Assembly: GCF_013391765.2 (NCBI RefSeq) | Contig: NZ_JACBGI020000004.1 | Location: forward strand, 1 to 64,000 | Direction: 5' to 3' | DNA: 64,000 bases | Source of the DNA: Thiomicrorhabdus heinhorstiae | GTDB lineage: Bacteria > Pseudomonadota > Gammaproteobacteria > Thiomicrospirales > Thiomicrospiraceae | Shown: piece by piece, positions 18,964 to 28,285 of the stretch | Position numbering within the stretch: position 1 is the first letter of the stretch | Layout: each line of letters opens with the position of its first letter | The notes under the pieces: model-generated | Told to the model about the DNA's origin: nothing | Database searches by the model: none | Seen by the model: only the letters and a program-made list of their open reading frames with translations | Program-made: the position numbers and the translations under genes

Positions 18964-20811
18964 CTATTGTATGTTTTTTTGCCCTGTAGGGCAGCTGTTC
19001 AGGCTGAGATAGCTGGTGTATTGTAACGGGTTTTGCATGATTTCTTGACTGGCGGCATCGATGATGTCCGGCTGCAGGCAATGCAGCCAGGCAGTTGGAT
19101 TCGGAAGGGTTTCGTCGGCCCAGGCATAGATCATTTTGCTAACCAAGCGACTTTCACTATCCCCCAGGTTCCATGCGATTCCTTGCTGATTTCGAGAAAC
19201 GAAATCGGCATTAATTTGTGTGCCAAGCCGATTTTGTCTTTGCGAATCCGTGCCGGCAAAAGCCTGATATAGATAGGCGTATTCCTGCAAACCGGCTTGT
19301 CCTACGGCAAGTTCCGCATCGTCCTGCAAAGTTATCGCCCTTGGTAAGTTGTTCCGATCAACGAGCCGACGCAGTGCTTGCTTTAAGGTTGAAGCATACT
19401 CTTGCGCCTGCGCAATGTACGGGTAGTGATGTTTAAAATCTTTTAAATCTTTGATCCAGTCGCTACGGAAGAGTTGTTCTGCCTGCCGCCAAGCGATTAA
19501 CGCCAGAGCATTCCAGCTGATTAAAGCTTTATCGTCGGTTGCCGCTTGAGTTGAGTGTGTTTGCAGATGTTGACGAATCTGCGGCCAGTTCCGACTGGTC
19601 GGGCGAGGATGCCAGCCAAGTTCGTATGGTGGAGAGAGATTGAGTCGCCACTCCGAAGCGACAATTTTATATAACGTTTGCGGCAAAGCCTCCTTAAGTT
19701 TTTCTTTCGACCAGAGGTAATTTCCACCCTCGTTTCCAGCATTATCCAGTGCCGATTGACTGCCGAGATACAGTTTTAATTGTGGCTGATGCAGGCGATT
19801 GTGCAGATAAGCCAAAGTCTGCTCTGCCGTATTTAGAAAGTCTTGCCTCCGCCAACGCTGCGCTGCCAGCAGATAAACCTGAGCAAGCAAGGTATTGTCG
19901 TAAGCCATTTTTTCGAAATGTGGGGTTTGCCATTCCGGATCGACGCAATAACGGTAAAAGCCGCCATCGACATGATCGAACAAGTGTTGATTCTGCATTT
20001 GCTCCAGCGTTAGTAATAGCCAGTCTTCAATATCCATGTCGAGCTGTGTTTGCTGTAGCAGAGCAAGTAATAATGGCGAGCGAGGAAATTTATGTGTTCC
20101 TTTTAATCCACCGCTCAGGTCGTCAATGTTCTGTCGCAAAGTTTTAAAAAATTGTTCTTTAAAGGCTCTCTGATCCCAAGTGCTTGCGGTTGATTTGTGT
20201 GGATGTAGAGCGCTTTGTGCCAGTTGTTCGATCTGCTGCCGATTGGAATGCCAGTAAGCAAGTGTTCTTTGCAATAACGCTTGTAGTTGTTGCGGCGGAA
20301 GATAGCCGAATGCGAGAAAAGGCATTCCTTGCGGAGTGAGAATAATATGCTGTGGCCAGCCGGCACGCCCGGCATAGCGACGGGCAAATTCGATCATAGA
20401 AGCATCAAGTTCGGGAGAGAGTTCACGATCGATTTTAACGGCGATAAAGTCGCGATTGATCTGCGCGGCGATTAGTGAATTTCGATAGTTTTCGGCCTGC
20501 ATCACATGGCACCAGTGACAGGCGAAGTAACCGCTGGAGAGAAGGATGAGTTTGTCTTCCTGCTTTGCCTGCTTTCGGCTCGACTCATTCCACAGGTGCC
20601 AGTCGACCGGGTCGTCCGTGTGCATTGCCAAATAAGCACTGGGATGGTTCTTTAACGGATTCTCGCTGGAAGCATTTGCGGTGAAACTGAATAACAGGCT
20701 GAGAAGAAGGGCAAGTCTGCCTCTGAAGAATACAGAGGCAGAGTAATTCGACAGCGCGCCTTTAGGCTTTATCTGTCGGCTTGTCTTTATCGGATTCCGG
20801 CGAATCATCAT
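18964..20811 (-). CDS. Secreted thioredoxin-domain protein (DUF255/YyaL family)
   Basis: The product has an N-terminal thioredoxin-like domain with the family hallmark ACHWCHVM followed by a long alpha/alpha-barrel region (YDNTLLAQVYLLAA, DDKALISWNALALIAW). Family members (DUF255, spermatogenesis-associated 20-like) are usually cytosolic and 650-700 residues; here a hydrophobic signal LALLLSLLFSFTANA precedes the domain, suggesting export. The start is uncertain: the only in-frame ATG codons after a basic stretch are at 20811/20808, inside the 3' end of tatC, giving a long basic n-region. Without them a CTG start near 20754 would be needed. Function unknown; a redox or thiol role is inferred. 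Confidence 0.75.
   Translation of the reverse strand: MMIRRNPIKTSRQIKPKGALSNYSASVFFRGRLALLLSLLFSFTANASSENPLKNHPSAYLAMHTDDPVDWHLWNESSRKQAKQEDKLILLSSGYFACHWCHVMQAENYRNSLIAAQINRDFIAVKIDRELSPELDASMIEFARRYAGRAGWPQHIILTPQGMPFLAFGYLPPQQLQALLQRTLAYWHSNRQQIEQLAQSALHPHKSTASTWDQRAFKEQFFKTLRQNIDDLSGGLKGTHKFPRSPLLLALLQQTQLDMDIEDWLLLTLEQMQNQHLFDHVDGGFYRYCVDPEWQTPHFEKMAYDNTLLAQVYLLAAQRWRRQDFLNTAEQTLAYLHNRLHQPQLKLYLGSQSALDNAGNEGGNYLWSKEKLKEALPQTLYKIVASEWRLNLSPPYELGWHPRPTSRNWPQIRQHLQTHSTQAATDDKALISWNALALIAWRQAEQLFRSDWIKDLKDFKHHYPYIAQAQEYASTLKQALRRLVDRNNLPRAITLQDDAELAVGQAGLQEYAYLYQAFAGTDSQRQNRLGTQINADFVSRNQQGIAWNLGDSESRLVSKMIYAWADETLPNPTAWLHCLQPDIIDAASQEIMQNPLQYTSYLSLNSCPTGQKNIQ
20716..20742 (-). other. Ten-base-pair RNA hairpin at the tatC/thioredoxin-like junction
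   Basis: TCTGCCTCTG and CAGAGGCAGA form a perfect 10-bp stem with a 7-base loop, about 20 bases past the tatC stop and within the signal-peptide codons of the next gene. There is no T run after it, so it is not a standard terminator. Confidence 0.55.
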
Positions 20812-21802
20812 TTGGTGATTTATCGGCAGCGGTTTTATTAGCCTCTTTCGCCGCTTTTTTCTCGGCTTCCTGCTGAGCTTGATACTCGCGTTCGAGTTTT
20901 TGCATTTCCGAATCGATTCGCTCGAATTCATCATCCCAGTCTAAGTCATCGTCGACTTGGTCGGCATAACGGTCGTCGAACTCATACTCGGGCTGATCGT
21001 CAGTCTGGCTGTTTTGCGTGGACGATGCTCTGGTGTTTTCTTCTGTGTCTTCATCGTCTTGTTTGCGACGTTTGCTGACATAGGTTCCGACGACCAGGCC
21101 AAGCTCAAATAATAGCCACATAGGGACCGCAAGCAATGTTTGCGAAATAATATCCGGAGGTGTCAGCAACATGCCGATAACGAAGGCACCAACCACGATG
21201 TATGGACGGGCGTGGCTGAGTTTTTCCGGTTTGGTGATCCCTGTCAAAATCAACAGAACCGTGACAATCGGAACTTCGAATGCCATACCGAAAGCGAAGA
21301 ACATCTTGATAACGAAGTCGAGGTACAGGCTGATATCAGTCGCGACGGTAACGCCTTCCGGTGCGGTTTGCGACAAGAAGCCGAACACCAGGGGAAAAAC
21401 CACATAATAAGCGAAAGCGCCGCCAGCATAAAACAGGAAAGAACTGAAGAACAAGATCGGTCCGACCAGTTGCTTTTCATGTGAGTACAGTGCCGGAGCG
21501 ATGAAGCGCCACAATTGGTACAGCAGGTAAGGCATCGCCAGATAGATGGCCAGAACGAAGCTTAACTTGAAAGGTGTCAAGAAAGGCGAGGCGACCGCCG
21601 TTGCAATCATGCTGGTGCCTTCCGGCAGATAGCGAGTCAGCGGTTCGGCAATATAAGTATAGATTTCATTGGCGAACGGAAAGAGCACCAAGAAAAACAG
21701 AATAATAGCGGTAATTCCGCGCGTTAAGCTGCTTTTAAGGTCCAACAGGTGTTGAACCAAGCTCATCTCTTTATCGTTTGGCGGTAGCGCGGAGTCGCTC
21801 AT
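20762..21802 (-). CDS. tatC: Sec-independent translocase subunit TatC
   Basis: Residues 1-245 are TatC with six membrane segments and the conserved N-terminal LVQHLLDLKSSLTRG and the MPYLLYQLWRFIAPAL block that bind twin-arginine signals. With TatA and TatB it exports folded proteins. Unusually, a tail of about 100 residues follows (EENTRASSTQ... to the end), very rich in Asp, Glu, Lys and Gln and likely disordered or coiled, so the protein is 346 residues against about 258 in E. coli. It starts 6 bases after the tatB stop. Confidence 0.95.
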   Translation of the reverse strand: MSDSALPPNDKEMSLVQHLLDLKSSLTRGITAIILFFLVLFPFANEIYTYIAEPLTRYLPEGTSMIATAVASPFLTPFKLSFVLAIYLAMPYLLYQLWRFIAPALYSHEKQLVGPILFFSSFLFYAGGAFAYYVVFPLVFGFLSQTAPEGVTVATDISLYLDFVIKMFFAFGMAFEVPIVTVLLILTGITKPEKLSHARPYIVVGAFVIGMLLTPPDIISQTLLAVPMWLLFELGLVVGTYVSKRRKQDDEDTEENTRASSTQNSQTDDQPEYEFDDRYADQVDDDLDWDDEFERIDSEMQKLEREYQAQQEAEKKAAKEANKTAADKSPNDDSPESDKDKPTDKA

Positions 21803-21808
21803 CTTGAT

Positions 21809-22294
21809 CTAGCTTTTATCGGTTTCAGGCGCCTTGCCTGCAGGCGTGCCTTGAGTAGAGGTCTCTGCTGTCGAGGCGGTTTTTGGTGGAGTCGTGTCTT
21901 TTGGCGCTTCCGGTTTTGGCATGACCGGTTGCGCCGGAGCGCGATTGAATTGATTACCGCCGCTGCTAGCTTGAGCGTCGGTGTCGGCACTGCCGAAAGG
22001 ACGTTTTAGTTCGTCAACATTCAAATCCGACATGTCGGAAAAGTTTAACCCTTGTTCCAGTTCTTGAGTGATATTACTGATCTGACGCTGCTCCTCTTCA
22101 AGATTCATGGAATCTTTAAAGTCACGAATAGTCTCCTGAATTTGGCCTTCTTCCTTTACCGAATTGATAAAGCGACGCGTTTTACCCATAAAGCTGCCTA
22201 TTTTTCGGGCAACTTCGGGCATGCGTTCAGGACCGATCACGATCAGAGCGATGATCATGATGACCAGGATTTCTAGAAAGCCAATATCAAACAT
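21809..22294 (-). CDS. tatB: Sec-independent translocase subunit TatB
   Basis: A 161-residue protein with one N-terminal membrane segment followed by an amphipathic helix: MFDIGFLEILVIMIIALIVIGPERMPEVARKIG is typical TatB, including the GPERLP-like hinge. The C-terminal half is low-complexity, rich in Pro, Thr and Ala, as is common. It binds Tat substrates together with TatC. Second gene of tatABC. Confidence 0.95.
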   Translation of the reverse strand: MFDIGFLEILVIMIIALIVIGPERMPEVARKIGSFMGKTRRFINSVKEEGQIQETIRDFKDSMNLEEEQRQISNITQELEQGLNFSDMSDLNVDELKRPFGSADTDAQASSGGNQFNRAPAQPVMPKPEAPKDTTPPKTASTAETSTQGTPAGKAPETDKS

Positions 22295-22323
22295 TGAGTA
22301 GGACGTCCTGTTCTAAAACGGAA

Positions 22324-22563
22324 TTAAGCCTTGTCTTTCTTTTCTTCCGTTTTGGTTTCAGCAGTCGCTTCGAAAACGTCGCCGTCTTTTTTCTCAAGTT
22401 TCTTTTCAGTATTATCGTCTTTGTTTTCTTCGTCTTTCATAGCGCTTTTGAAGCCTTTGATCGCACCGCCAAGATCACTGCCGACGTTGCGTAGACGTTT
22501 AGCACCAAATAGAACTAAAACGATTGCAAGGATGATTAATAGTTGCCAAATACTGATGCCCAT
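22324..22563 (-). CDS. tatA: Sec-independent translocase subunit TatA
   Basis: I start at the ATG at 22563 ([20 protein letters not shown]), which matches all TatA proteins and has GGAGA 8 bases upstream; a longer frame upstream is not needed. The 79-residue product has one membrane segment, the [14 protein letters not shown] hinge and amphipathic helix, and a charged tail. TatA multimers form the protein-conducting element. Confidence 0.95.
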   Translation of the reverse strand: MGISIWQLLIILAIVLVLFGAKRLRNVGSDLGGAIKGFKSAMKDEENKDDNTEKKLEKKDGDVFEATAETKTEEKKDKA

Positions 22564-22756
22564 AATAATGTCTCCGATTTCGAATGGCGCCTCAAAGTTT
22601 GTCAAAAGTTCTGCTCTGGCAAAACTTTTCGACCGATAATAGCGTGTCTAAGTTTATAAACGGCCGCTAATAATATCAAATTGTTGCGGTCGATTGCACA
22701 AAAATAATTTATTGTAGCGATGGCGGAATTTCATACCTTCTCTACTTTGCGAACGA

Positions 22757-23077
22757 TCACTTGCCTAGAAGGTGGATGTGAATATGGAAAACTTCTTGTC
22801 CGCCGCTTTCGCCCGTATTGATCTGAGTTTTAAAGCCATCGAGCCCTTGCGCCCGAGCAAGTTGCGGCAATAGCAGCATCATGTGGCCCATCAAGTCCTT
22901 ATCCTCCGGAGACAACTCAAACAAGGTTTCGAGTGGTTTTTTCGGAATGACTAAAAGGTGTACGCGAGCTTTCGGGTTAATATCGTTGATGACGATACAT
23001 TTATCATCTTCGTAGACGATATCCGAAGGGATTTCACGATCGATGATTTTACTGAAAATGCTCTTTTCTGGATTCAT
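22757..23077 (-). CDS. hinT: HIT family nucleotide hydrolase HinT
   Basis: A 106-residue purine nucleoside phosphoramidase-type protein. The start at 23077 (MNPEKSIFSKIIDREIPSD) has GGAAGGA upstream. The histidine triad is the C-terminal HIHIHLL, preceded by GESGGQEVF. It hydrolyses AMP-lysine and related nucleotides. It lies between hisE and tatA, an arrangement seen in many proteobacteria. Confidence 0.93.
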   Translation of the reverse strand: MNPEKSIFSKIIDREIPSDIVYEDDKCIVINDINPKARVHLLVIPKKPLETLFELSPEDKDLMGHMMLLLPQLARAQGLDGFKTQINTGESGGQEVFHIHIHLLGK

Positions 23078-23110
23078 TGAGGGTTCCTTCCTATAAATCT
23101 TTTGGAATTG

Positions 23111-23140
23111 AGGATGCTGGAAAGGGTGTTTAAGCATCCT
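23111..23140 (-). other. Hairpin between hisE and hinT
   Basis: AGGATGCT (23111-23118) pairs with AGCATCCT (23133-23140), overlapping the hisE stop. No T run follows; it could be a processing or stability element, or chance. Confidence 0.35.
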
Positions 23141-23477
23141 TGCGACTGGCTTTTTCGTCATGACCGGATAGGCCGAAACGACGTTGTAATTCTGTCATGA
23201 TTGCCTCGCTGCTAATATTTTTCGAGGCGAGTAATACCAAGCTATGAAACCATAAATCGGTTACTTCGTAAATAAGGTGTTCCTTATCTTTATCGCTTTG
23301 TGAATGATCATGGTCCTTGGCTGCCATGGCAACTTCAAGGCTCTCTTCGCTGATTTTTTTGAGAATCTTTTCAGTGCCTTTGGCATATAGACTGGCGACA
23401 TAAGAACTGTCTGCAGATTCGGATTTGCGTGCTTCCAATACGGCATCAAGCTGTTCGAGGATGCTCTTGTCGTTCAT
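23130..23477 (-). CDS. hisE: Phosphoribosyl-ATP pyrophosphatase HisE
   Basis: A 115-residue MazG-like all-alpha enzyme of histidine synthesis (step 2), with [16 protein letters not shown] and [13 protein letters not shown], the metal-binding Glu/Asp helices of the family. Its ATG overlaps the hisF stop by 4 bases (ATGA). The partner activity HisI (PRA-CH) is not fused to it and no hisI gene is present between hisF and hisE. Confidence 0.95.
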   Translation of the reverse strand: MNDKSILEQLDAVLEARKSESADSSYVASLYAKGTEKILKKISEESLEVAMAAKDHDHSQSDKDKEHLIYEVTDLWFHSLVLLASKNISSEAIMTELQRRFGLSGHDEKASRKDA

Positions 23478-24247
23478 AGTCGTACCTCAATTCCCTGTGC
23501 CTGCATGGCTTCTTTGGCTTCTTGAACCGTATGTTCTCCGAAGTGAAAAATACTGGCGGCCAGTACCGCTTCGGCGCCACCTTTTTTAACGCCGTCAACC
23601 AAGTGCTGCAAGTTACCGACGCCGCCCGAAGCGATGACCGGGATGGTTACTCGGCTGGTAATCTCTTTCATCAACAGCAGGTCGAAGCCGCTTTTGGTTC
23701 CATCTTTATCCATACTGGTAACCAGCAACTCGCCTGCTCCCAGTTTTTGCATTTTGACGGCCCATTCTACGGCATCGATACCGGTTTCACGGCGACCGCC
23801 GTGGGTAAAGATTTCCCAGCGATCACTGCCGTCGTCGGTGGTGACGCGCTTAGCGTCGATCGCGACCACGATGCACTGGGAACCGAAAGCGTCACAGGCT
23901 TCTTGAACGAAGCCCGGATTGAAGATGGCTGCCGAGTTGATGGCGACCTTGTCGGCACCGGCATTCAACATGGTGCGGATGTCTTCAACGGTGCGGATGC
24001 CGCCGCCGACGGTCAGCGGGATAAAGACCTGACTGGCGACCTGCTCGACCATGTGAACGGTGGTATTACGCTCGTGAGCGGTGGCGGTAATATCCAAAAA
24101 GGTGATTTCATCGGCCCCTTGCTGGTCGTAGCGTTTAGCGACTTCAACCGGATCGCCGGCATCGCGGATATCGACGAACTGTACGCCTTTTACTACGCGA
24201 CCATCATCGACATCCAGACAAGGAATAATGCGTTTTGCTAGGCTCAT
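23474..24247 (-). CDS. hisF: Imidazole glycerol phosphate synthase subunit HisF
   Basis: A 257-residue (beta/alpha)8 barrel; start chosen at [21 protein letters not shown], the universal family start. Catalytic Asp residues lie in CLDVDDG (11-17) and [10 protein letters not shown] (near 130). It works with HisH: HisH supplies ammonia, HisF closes the imidazole ring. The gene starts 4 bases after the hisA stop. Confidence 0.97.
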   Translation of the reverse strand: MSLAKRIIPCLDVDDGRVVKGVQFVDIRDAGDPVEVAKRYDQQGADEITFLDITATAHERNTTVHMVEQVASQVFIPLTVGGGIRTVEDIRTMLNAGADKVAINSAAIFNPGFVQEACDAFGSQCIVVAIDAKRVTTDDGSDRWEIFTHGGRRETGIDAVEWAVKMQKLGAGELLVTSMDKDGTKSGFDLLLMKEITSRVTIPVIASGGVGNLQHLVDGVKKGGAEAVLAASIFHFGEHTVQEAKEAMQAQGIEVRL

Positions 24248-24251
24248 GGTT

Positions 24252-24995
24252 TCACCCCTTCGGAGCAAGTTCGTCGGAAAGTGCCTGACCTTCTTGGAAA
24301 TTCAAAGTGCCTTCATAGATGGCACGGCCGGTAATAGCTCCGCTCACGCCATCGGCTTCGATCGCAGCCAGATTGCGAATATCGTCCAGATTGGTAATGC
24401 CGCCGGAAGCGATAATCGGAATATTTACTGCTTTCGCCAGTGCTTGGGTGGCTTCAATATTAACGCCCTGCATCATGCCGTCTCGGCCGATATCGGTGTA
24501 GATAATCGCTTCGACACCGTCGTTCTCGAACTGCTTGGCCAGAATTTTGACTTCATAGTCGGTGACTTCGGCCCAGCCGTTAATCGCGACCATGCCGTCT
24601 TTAGCATCCAGGCCGACCATAATGTGGCCCGGGAAAGCTTTACAGGCTTCGGCGACAAATTCCGGATTGTGAACCGCTTTGGTACCGATGATGCAGTAGC
24701 TGACGCCGGCATTCAGGTAAGCTTCGATGGTTTGCAGGTCGCGGATGCCGCCGCCGATCTGGATCGGCAGATCAGGGTAGGCTTCGCGTACTTGATAGAC
24801 GGCGGAGTCGTTGACTGGTTTGCCGTCAAAGGCACCGTTAAGATCGACCATGTGTAAACGGCGGGCACCTTGGGAAACCCAGCGTTCTGCCATCGCTACG
24901 ATATCGCCGGAAAATACAGTTGCGTCTTCCATTATGCCTTGGCGCAAACGCACGCATTGGCCGTCTTTTAAGTCAATTGCGGGAATAAGTAACAT
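24252..24995 (-). CDS. hisA: ProFAR isomerase HisA
   Basis: A 247-residue (beta/alpha)8 barrel starting [17 protein letters not shown], with the catalytic Asp in AIDLKDG and in [14 protein letters not shown] near 128-140. It isomerises the aminoaldose to the aminoketose in histidine synthesis. Located between hisH and hisF. Confidence 0.97.
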   Translation of the reverse strand: MLLIPAIDLKDGQCVRLRQGIMEDATVFSGDIVAMAERWVSQGARRLHMVDLNGAFDGKPVNDSAVYQVREAYPDLPIQIGGGIRDLQTIEAYLNAGVSYCIIGTKAVHNPEFVAEACKAFPGHIMVGLDAKDGMVAINGWAEVTDYEVKILAKQFENDGVEAIIYTDIGRDGMMQGVNIEATQALAKAVNIPIIASGGITNLDDIRNLAAIEADGVSGAITGRAIYEGTLNFQEGQALSDELAPKG

Positions 24996-25020
24996 CTTAA
25001 TTTTGAACCTTGTTTGAAAA

Positions 25021-25659
25021 TCAGTGGCCGTTCCACTCTAAGAAGTTTTTGAACAGTTGCAGTCCGTGTTCGGCACTCTTCTCGGGGTGAGCCTGAATAG
25101 CAAAGATATTGTGGGCGCTCAACACCGACGGAAACGTCTGACCGTGGGTAGTTTCGCCGATCACCGTACTTTTGTCTTGCGGTGCAACATAGTAACTGTG
25201 CACAAAGTAGAAACGGCTGTCTTGCGGAATGCCGTGCCACAGAGGATGATCCTGAGTTTGGTGAATCTGGTTCCAGCCCATATGCGGCATTTTCAGCTCG
25301 GGATGGCCGCTCAGGTCGAATTGCACTACTTTACCGGGAATGATATCCAGGCAGTCAATCCCCTGGTTTTCATCACTGTGCGACATCAGAACCTGCAGCC
25401 CCATGCAGATACCGAGGAACGGTTTCTCTTTGGCGGCCTGCTGCACCGGGTGAATCATACCGGTATCCTGTAAGGCCTGCATGCAGGCCTTGGCCGCGCC
25501 CTGGCCGGGAAAAATGATCGCATCGGCGTCGGCAATGACTTGCGGGTCGTGAGTTACCACTATCTGCGTTTCATCATTTGTCATATGCTCGGCCGCTTTG
25601 GAGACCGAGCGCAGGTTGCCCATGCCGTAGTCGATTACGGCAACCAGTTTTTGATTCAT
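25021..25659 (-). CDS. hisH: Imidazole glycerol phosphate synthase glutaminase HisH
   Basis: A 212-residue class-I glutamine amidotransferase with nucleophile in [12 protein letters not shown] (Cys near 85) and the His/Glu pair in [14 protein letters not shown] near 192-200. It feeds ammonia to HisF. Its ATG directly abuts the hisB stop (TAAATG). Confidence 0.97.
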   Translation of the reverse strand: MNQKLVAVIDYGMGNLRSVSKAAEHMTNDETQIVVTHDPQVIADADAIIFPGQGAAKACMQALQDTGMIHPVQQAAKEKPFLGICMGLQVLMSHSDENQGIDCLDIIPGKVVQFDLSGHPELKMPHMGWNQIHQTQDHPLWHGIPQDSRFYFVHSYYVAPQDKSTVIGETTHGQTFPSVLSAHNIFAIQAHPEKSAEHGLQLFKNFLEWNGH

Positions 25660-26247
25660 TTACAGACTTCCTTTGGTCGAAGGCATTTTTCCGGCCATGC
25701 GTTCATCGGCACTCAATGCCATGCGTAGAGCGCGTCCAAAGGCTTTGAAAATCGTCTCTGCCTGATGGTGTGCATTGATGCCGCGGATATTGTCGATATG
25801 CAGTGTCGCCTGGGCATGGTTGACGAAGCCTTGAAAAAACTCCATCACCAGCTGGGTTTCGAAAGTGCCGATCTGTTCGCGGGTAAAGTCGCAATGGAAC
25901 TCCAAGCCGGGGCGCCCCGACAGATCGATGACTACGCGAGACAACGCCTCGTCCAAAGGAACATACGCATGACCGTAACGAGTAATCCCTTTTTTGTCGC
26001 CGACGGCTCTGGCAATCGCTTGGCCTAGACTGATACCGACATCTTCTACCGTGTGGTGATCGTCAATATGTGTGTCGCCGTTGGCTTTGATATCCAGATC
26101 GATCATGCCGTGACGGGCGATCTGATCGAGCATATGCTCGAAAAAGGGTACGCCGGTATCCAGACGGGCTTCACCTTGGCCGTCCAGGTTGACCGACAGA
26201 GTAATTTGCGTTTCTAGTGTGTTTCGTTCAATAGTCGCGGTACGCAT
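25660..26247 (-). CDS. hisB: Imidazoleglycerol-phosphate dehydratase HisB
   Basis: A 195-residue monofunctional dehydratase (no histidinol phosphatase domain). Start at [15 protein letters not shown] with AGGA 8 bases upstream. Metal-binding histidine motifs [10 protein letters not shown] near 64 and [17 protein letters not shown] near 165 are present. First gene of the minus-strand his-hinT-tat run. Confidence 0.97.
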   Translation of the reverse strand: MRTATIERNTLETQITLSVNLDGQGEARLDTGVPFFEHMLDQIARHGMIDLDIKANGDTHIDDHHTVEDVGISLGQAIARAVGDKKGITRYGHAYVPLDEALSRVVIDLSGRPGLEFHCDFTREQIGTFETQLVMEFFQGFVNHAQATLHIDNIRGINAHHQAETIFKAFGRALRMALSADERMAGKMPSTKGSL

Positions 26248-26640
26248 CCGGATGTTCCTAAACAAATATATTAGACGGAATATGATAACTGAAAAGCGCG
26301 GGGTTGAACATTATAACCCTGGCTTAAGGGGAGATAAAAAAGCTTGAAAGCAGTTTTGTGCTATCTATGCGAAAATTCTGCAAAAGGATGAAATAACTTG
26401 GATTGTTCCCGAATGCGGGTATGAAAAACCTATGCTTTTCTTGGGCTTTAATGAGGTTGATCAGCTTTGTTTAAAGCTGTAGAGCCGCATGAATGTCGAG
26501 GTTTATAAGGATTTTATTATATGTCCTTATAAATTATTTTTGGCGTGCAATAAGAGGGGGCTTCTGGGATAATTTCAAGGTTATTTTCTGGGTGTCTGTG
26601 CATTTAGGGATGTTTGCTCGGGGGCGTTTCATTAGAAAAC
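26248..26640. other. Intergenic region between hisB and the ccoN promoter
   Basis: About 390 bases between divergent hisB and ccoN. It must contain the his promoter on the minus strand, but I see no convincing hexamers, no hidden gene and only a weak 4-bp hairpin (CCCG/CGGG near 26408-26419). Confidence 0.4.
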
Positions 26641-26701
26641 TTGATATAAATTAAGTTTTTGAGACGTTTCTTAAGGTCCGGAATTTTCAGCTATGTATAA
26701 T
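26641..26701 (+). promoter_or_regulatory. ccoN promoter with FNR/Anr-like box
   Basis: TTGATATAAATTAA (26641-26654) matches the FNR consensus TTGAT-N4-ATCAA at 9 of 10 positions. TATAAT at 26696-26701 is a good -10 with no good -35, as expected for an activator-dependent promoter. The box centre is about 61 bases upstream of the predicted transcript start, the class-I FNR position. Confidence 0.6.
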
Positions 26702-26783
26702 CACCGCTGAGGAGTCTGCATCCGAGCTTGGTCGCGAATGGATAAGGACAAAACTTGTAAGACTATAAAGGGGAATCCGACTG

Positions 26784-28214
26784 ATGGATACGACAGCAAA
26801 GCCACAATATGACAATGGCGTGGTGAAGTATTTAACAGTGGGTGCAATTGTGTTTTTGGTATTGGGTACTTTTATGGGTACCTTTGCCGCGTCACAGCTT
26901 GCATGGCCACAGTTAAACTTTGATATTGCGGAAATCACTTTTGCCAGATTACGTGTTATGCATACAAACACCGTAATTTTTGCATTCGGTGGTATGACGC
27001 TAATGGCGACGGCTTTCTATACGGTTCAACGTACGAACGGTGTGAAGTTGTGGAGTAATACTATGGCATGGTGGACAGCGATTTTGTTCACGATCGGTCT
27101 TTTGGCTGTAGTAGTTACAATCTCTCTGGGTATGACGACCGGTAAGGAATATCACGAGCAGGAATGGCCTCTGGCGATTGCGGTTGCTTTGGTATGGACC
27201 TTGTATACCTTTAACTTCGTGATGACAATCGCTTCTCGTAACAAAGAAACGCATCCGAACGTTTACGTGTCGAACTGGTTCTTCATGGGGATGATGATCG
27301 CGATCACTTACCTGTATGTTGTTAACGGCTTGGCGATTCCGGTTTCTCTATTCCGTTCTTATTCAATGTTCGCCGGTGTTCAAGACGCCATGATTCAATG
27401 GTGGTGGGGACACAATGCGGTAGGTTTCTTCCTGACTGCTGGTTTCCTTGCAATCATGTACTACTTCGTACCTAAGCAAGCACAACGTCCAATCTACTCA
27501 TACCGTCTATCAGTCATCCACTTCTGGGCATTGATGTTTGGTTATGTTTGGTTGGGTGCTCACCACTTGCAATATACAGCTCTTCCAGACTGGACGGGTT
27601 CTCTAGGTGCGGTAATCTCTCTGGCGATGATCATTCCTTCATGGGGTGGTGCTCTTAACGGTATGTTGACACTATCTGGTGCTTGGGACCGTCTACGTAC
27701 AGACTATATCCTTCGTTTCCTAATCATCTCTCTTGCTTTCTATGCTATGTCGACTTTCGAAGGTCCGGTAATGGCTGCGAAAACCGTAAACGCGCTTTCT
27801 CACTACACTGACTGGACGGTTGGTCACGTTCACTCTGGTGCTTTGGGTTGGGTTGCAATGGTTTCGATCGGTGCCTTGTATCACATGGTTATGAAGCTGT
27901 GGAAAACAGAAATGTACTCTATGCAGTTGATTAACTTCCACTTCTGGTTGGCGACAATTGGTACTGTGTTCTACATCGTTGCGATGTGGGTATCCGGTAT
28001 CATGCAAGGTCTGATGTGGCGTGCGTATGACGAATACGGCACATTGGCTTATACCTTCGCTGAGTCAGTATCTGCGATGCACCCATACTACGCGATGCGT
28101 GCTTTCGGTGGACTACTGTTCTTCTCCGGTGCGGTTGTAATGCTATATAACGTAGTGATGACAATCCGTATGGCGAACGCTAAAGCGTCGCAAAAGGTAG
28201 AGGCTCACGCCTAA
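26784..28214 (+). CDS. ccoN: Cytochrome cbb3 oxidase subunit I CcoN
   Basis: A 476-residue heme-copper oxidase of the C family with twelve membrane segments. Haem and copper histidines are visible in RLRVMHTNTVIFAFGG (near 53), WWWGHNAVGFF (near 209), GAHHLQYT (near 258), and WTVGHVHSGALGW (near 345-357). It reduces oxygen to water at high affinity and pumps protons. AAGGGGA lies upstream of the ATG. First gene of ccoNOQP. Confidence 0.98.
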   Translation: MDTTAKPQYDNGVVKYLTVGAIVFLVLGTFMGTFAASQLAWPQLNFDIAEITFARLRVMHTNTVIFAFGGMTLMATAFYTVQRTNGVKLWSNTMAWWTAILFTIGLLAVVVTISLGMTTGKEYHEQEWPLAIAVALVWTLYTFNFVMTIASRNKETHPNVYVSNWFFMGMMIAITYLYVVNGLAIPVSLFRSYSMFAGVQDAMIQWWWGHNAVGFFLTAGFLAIMYYFVPKQAQRPIYSYRLSVIHFWALMFGYVWLGAHHLQYTALPDWTGSLGAVISLAMIIPSWGGALNGMLTLSGAWDRLRTDYILRFLIISLAFYAMSTFEGPVMAAKTVNALSHYTDWTVGHVHSGALGWVAMVSIGALYHMVMKLWKTEMYSMQLINFHFWLATIGTVFYIVAMWVSGIMQGLMWRAYDEYGTLAYTFAESVSAMHPYYAMRAFGGLLFFSGAVVMLYNVVMTIRMANAKASQKVEAHA

Positions 28215-28230
28215 TTTGAGAAATCATTTT

Positions 28231-28251
28231 TAGCGACGTTCTTCGTCGCTA
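28231..28251 (+). other. Intercistronic hairpin between ccoN and ccoO
   Basis: TAGCGACG and CGTCGCTA form a perfect 8-bp stem with a 5-base loop, 17 bases past the ccoN stop. No T run follows. It could stabilise or separate the ccoN message from ccoO. Confidence 0.55.
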
Positions 28252-28285
28252 GGATTGAAGCTATTGAGTTGAGGAGCACAAACTC

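Noticed and set aside
23522-24241. Long open frame antisense to hisF (239 codons)
   Set aside because: Shadow frame; hisF is certain and this has no family-like features.
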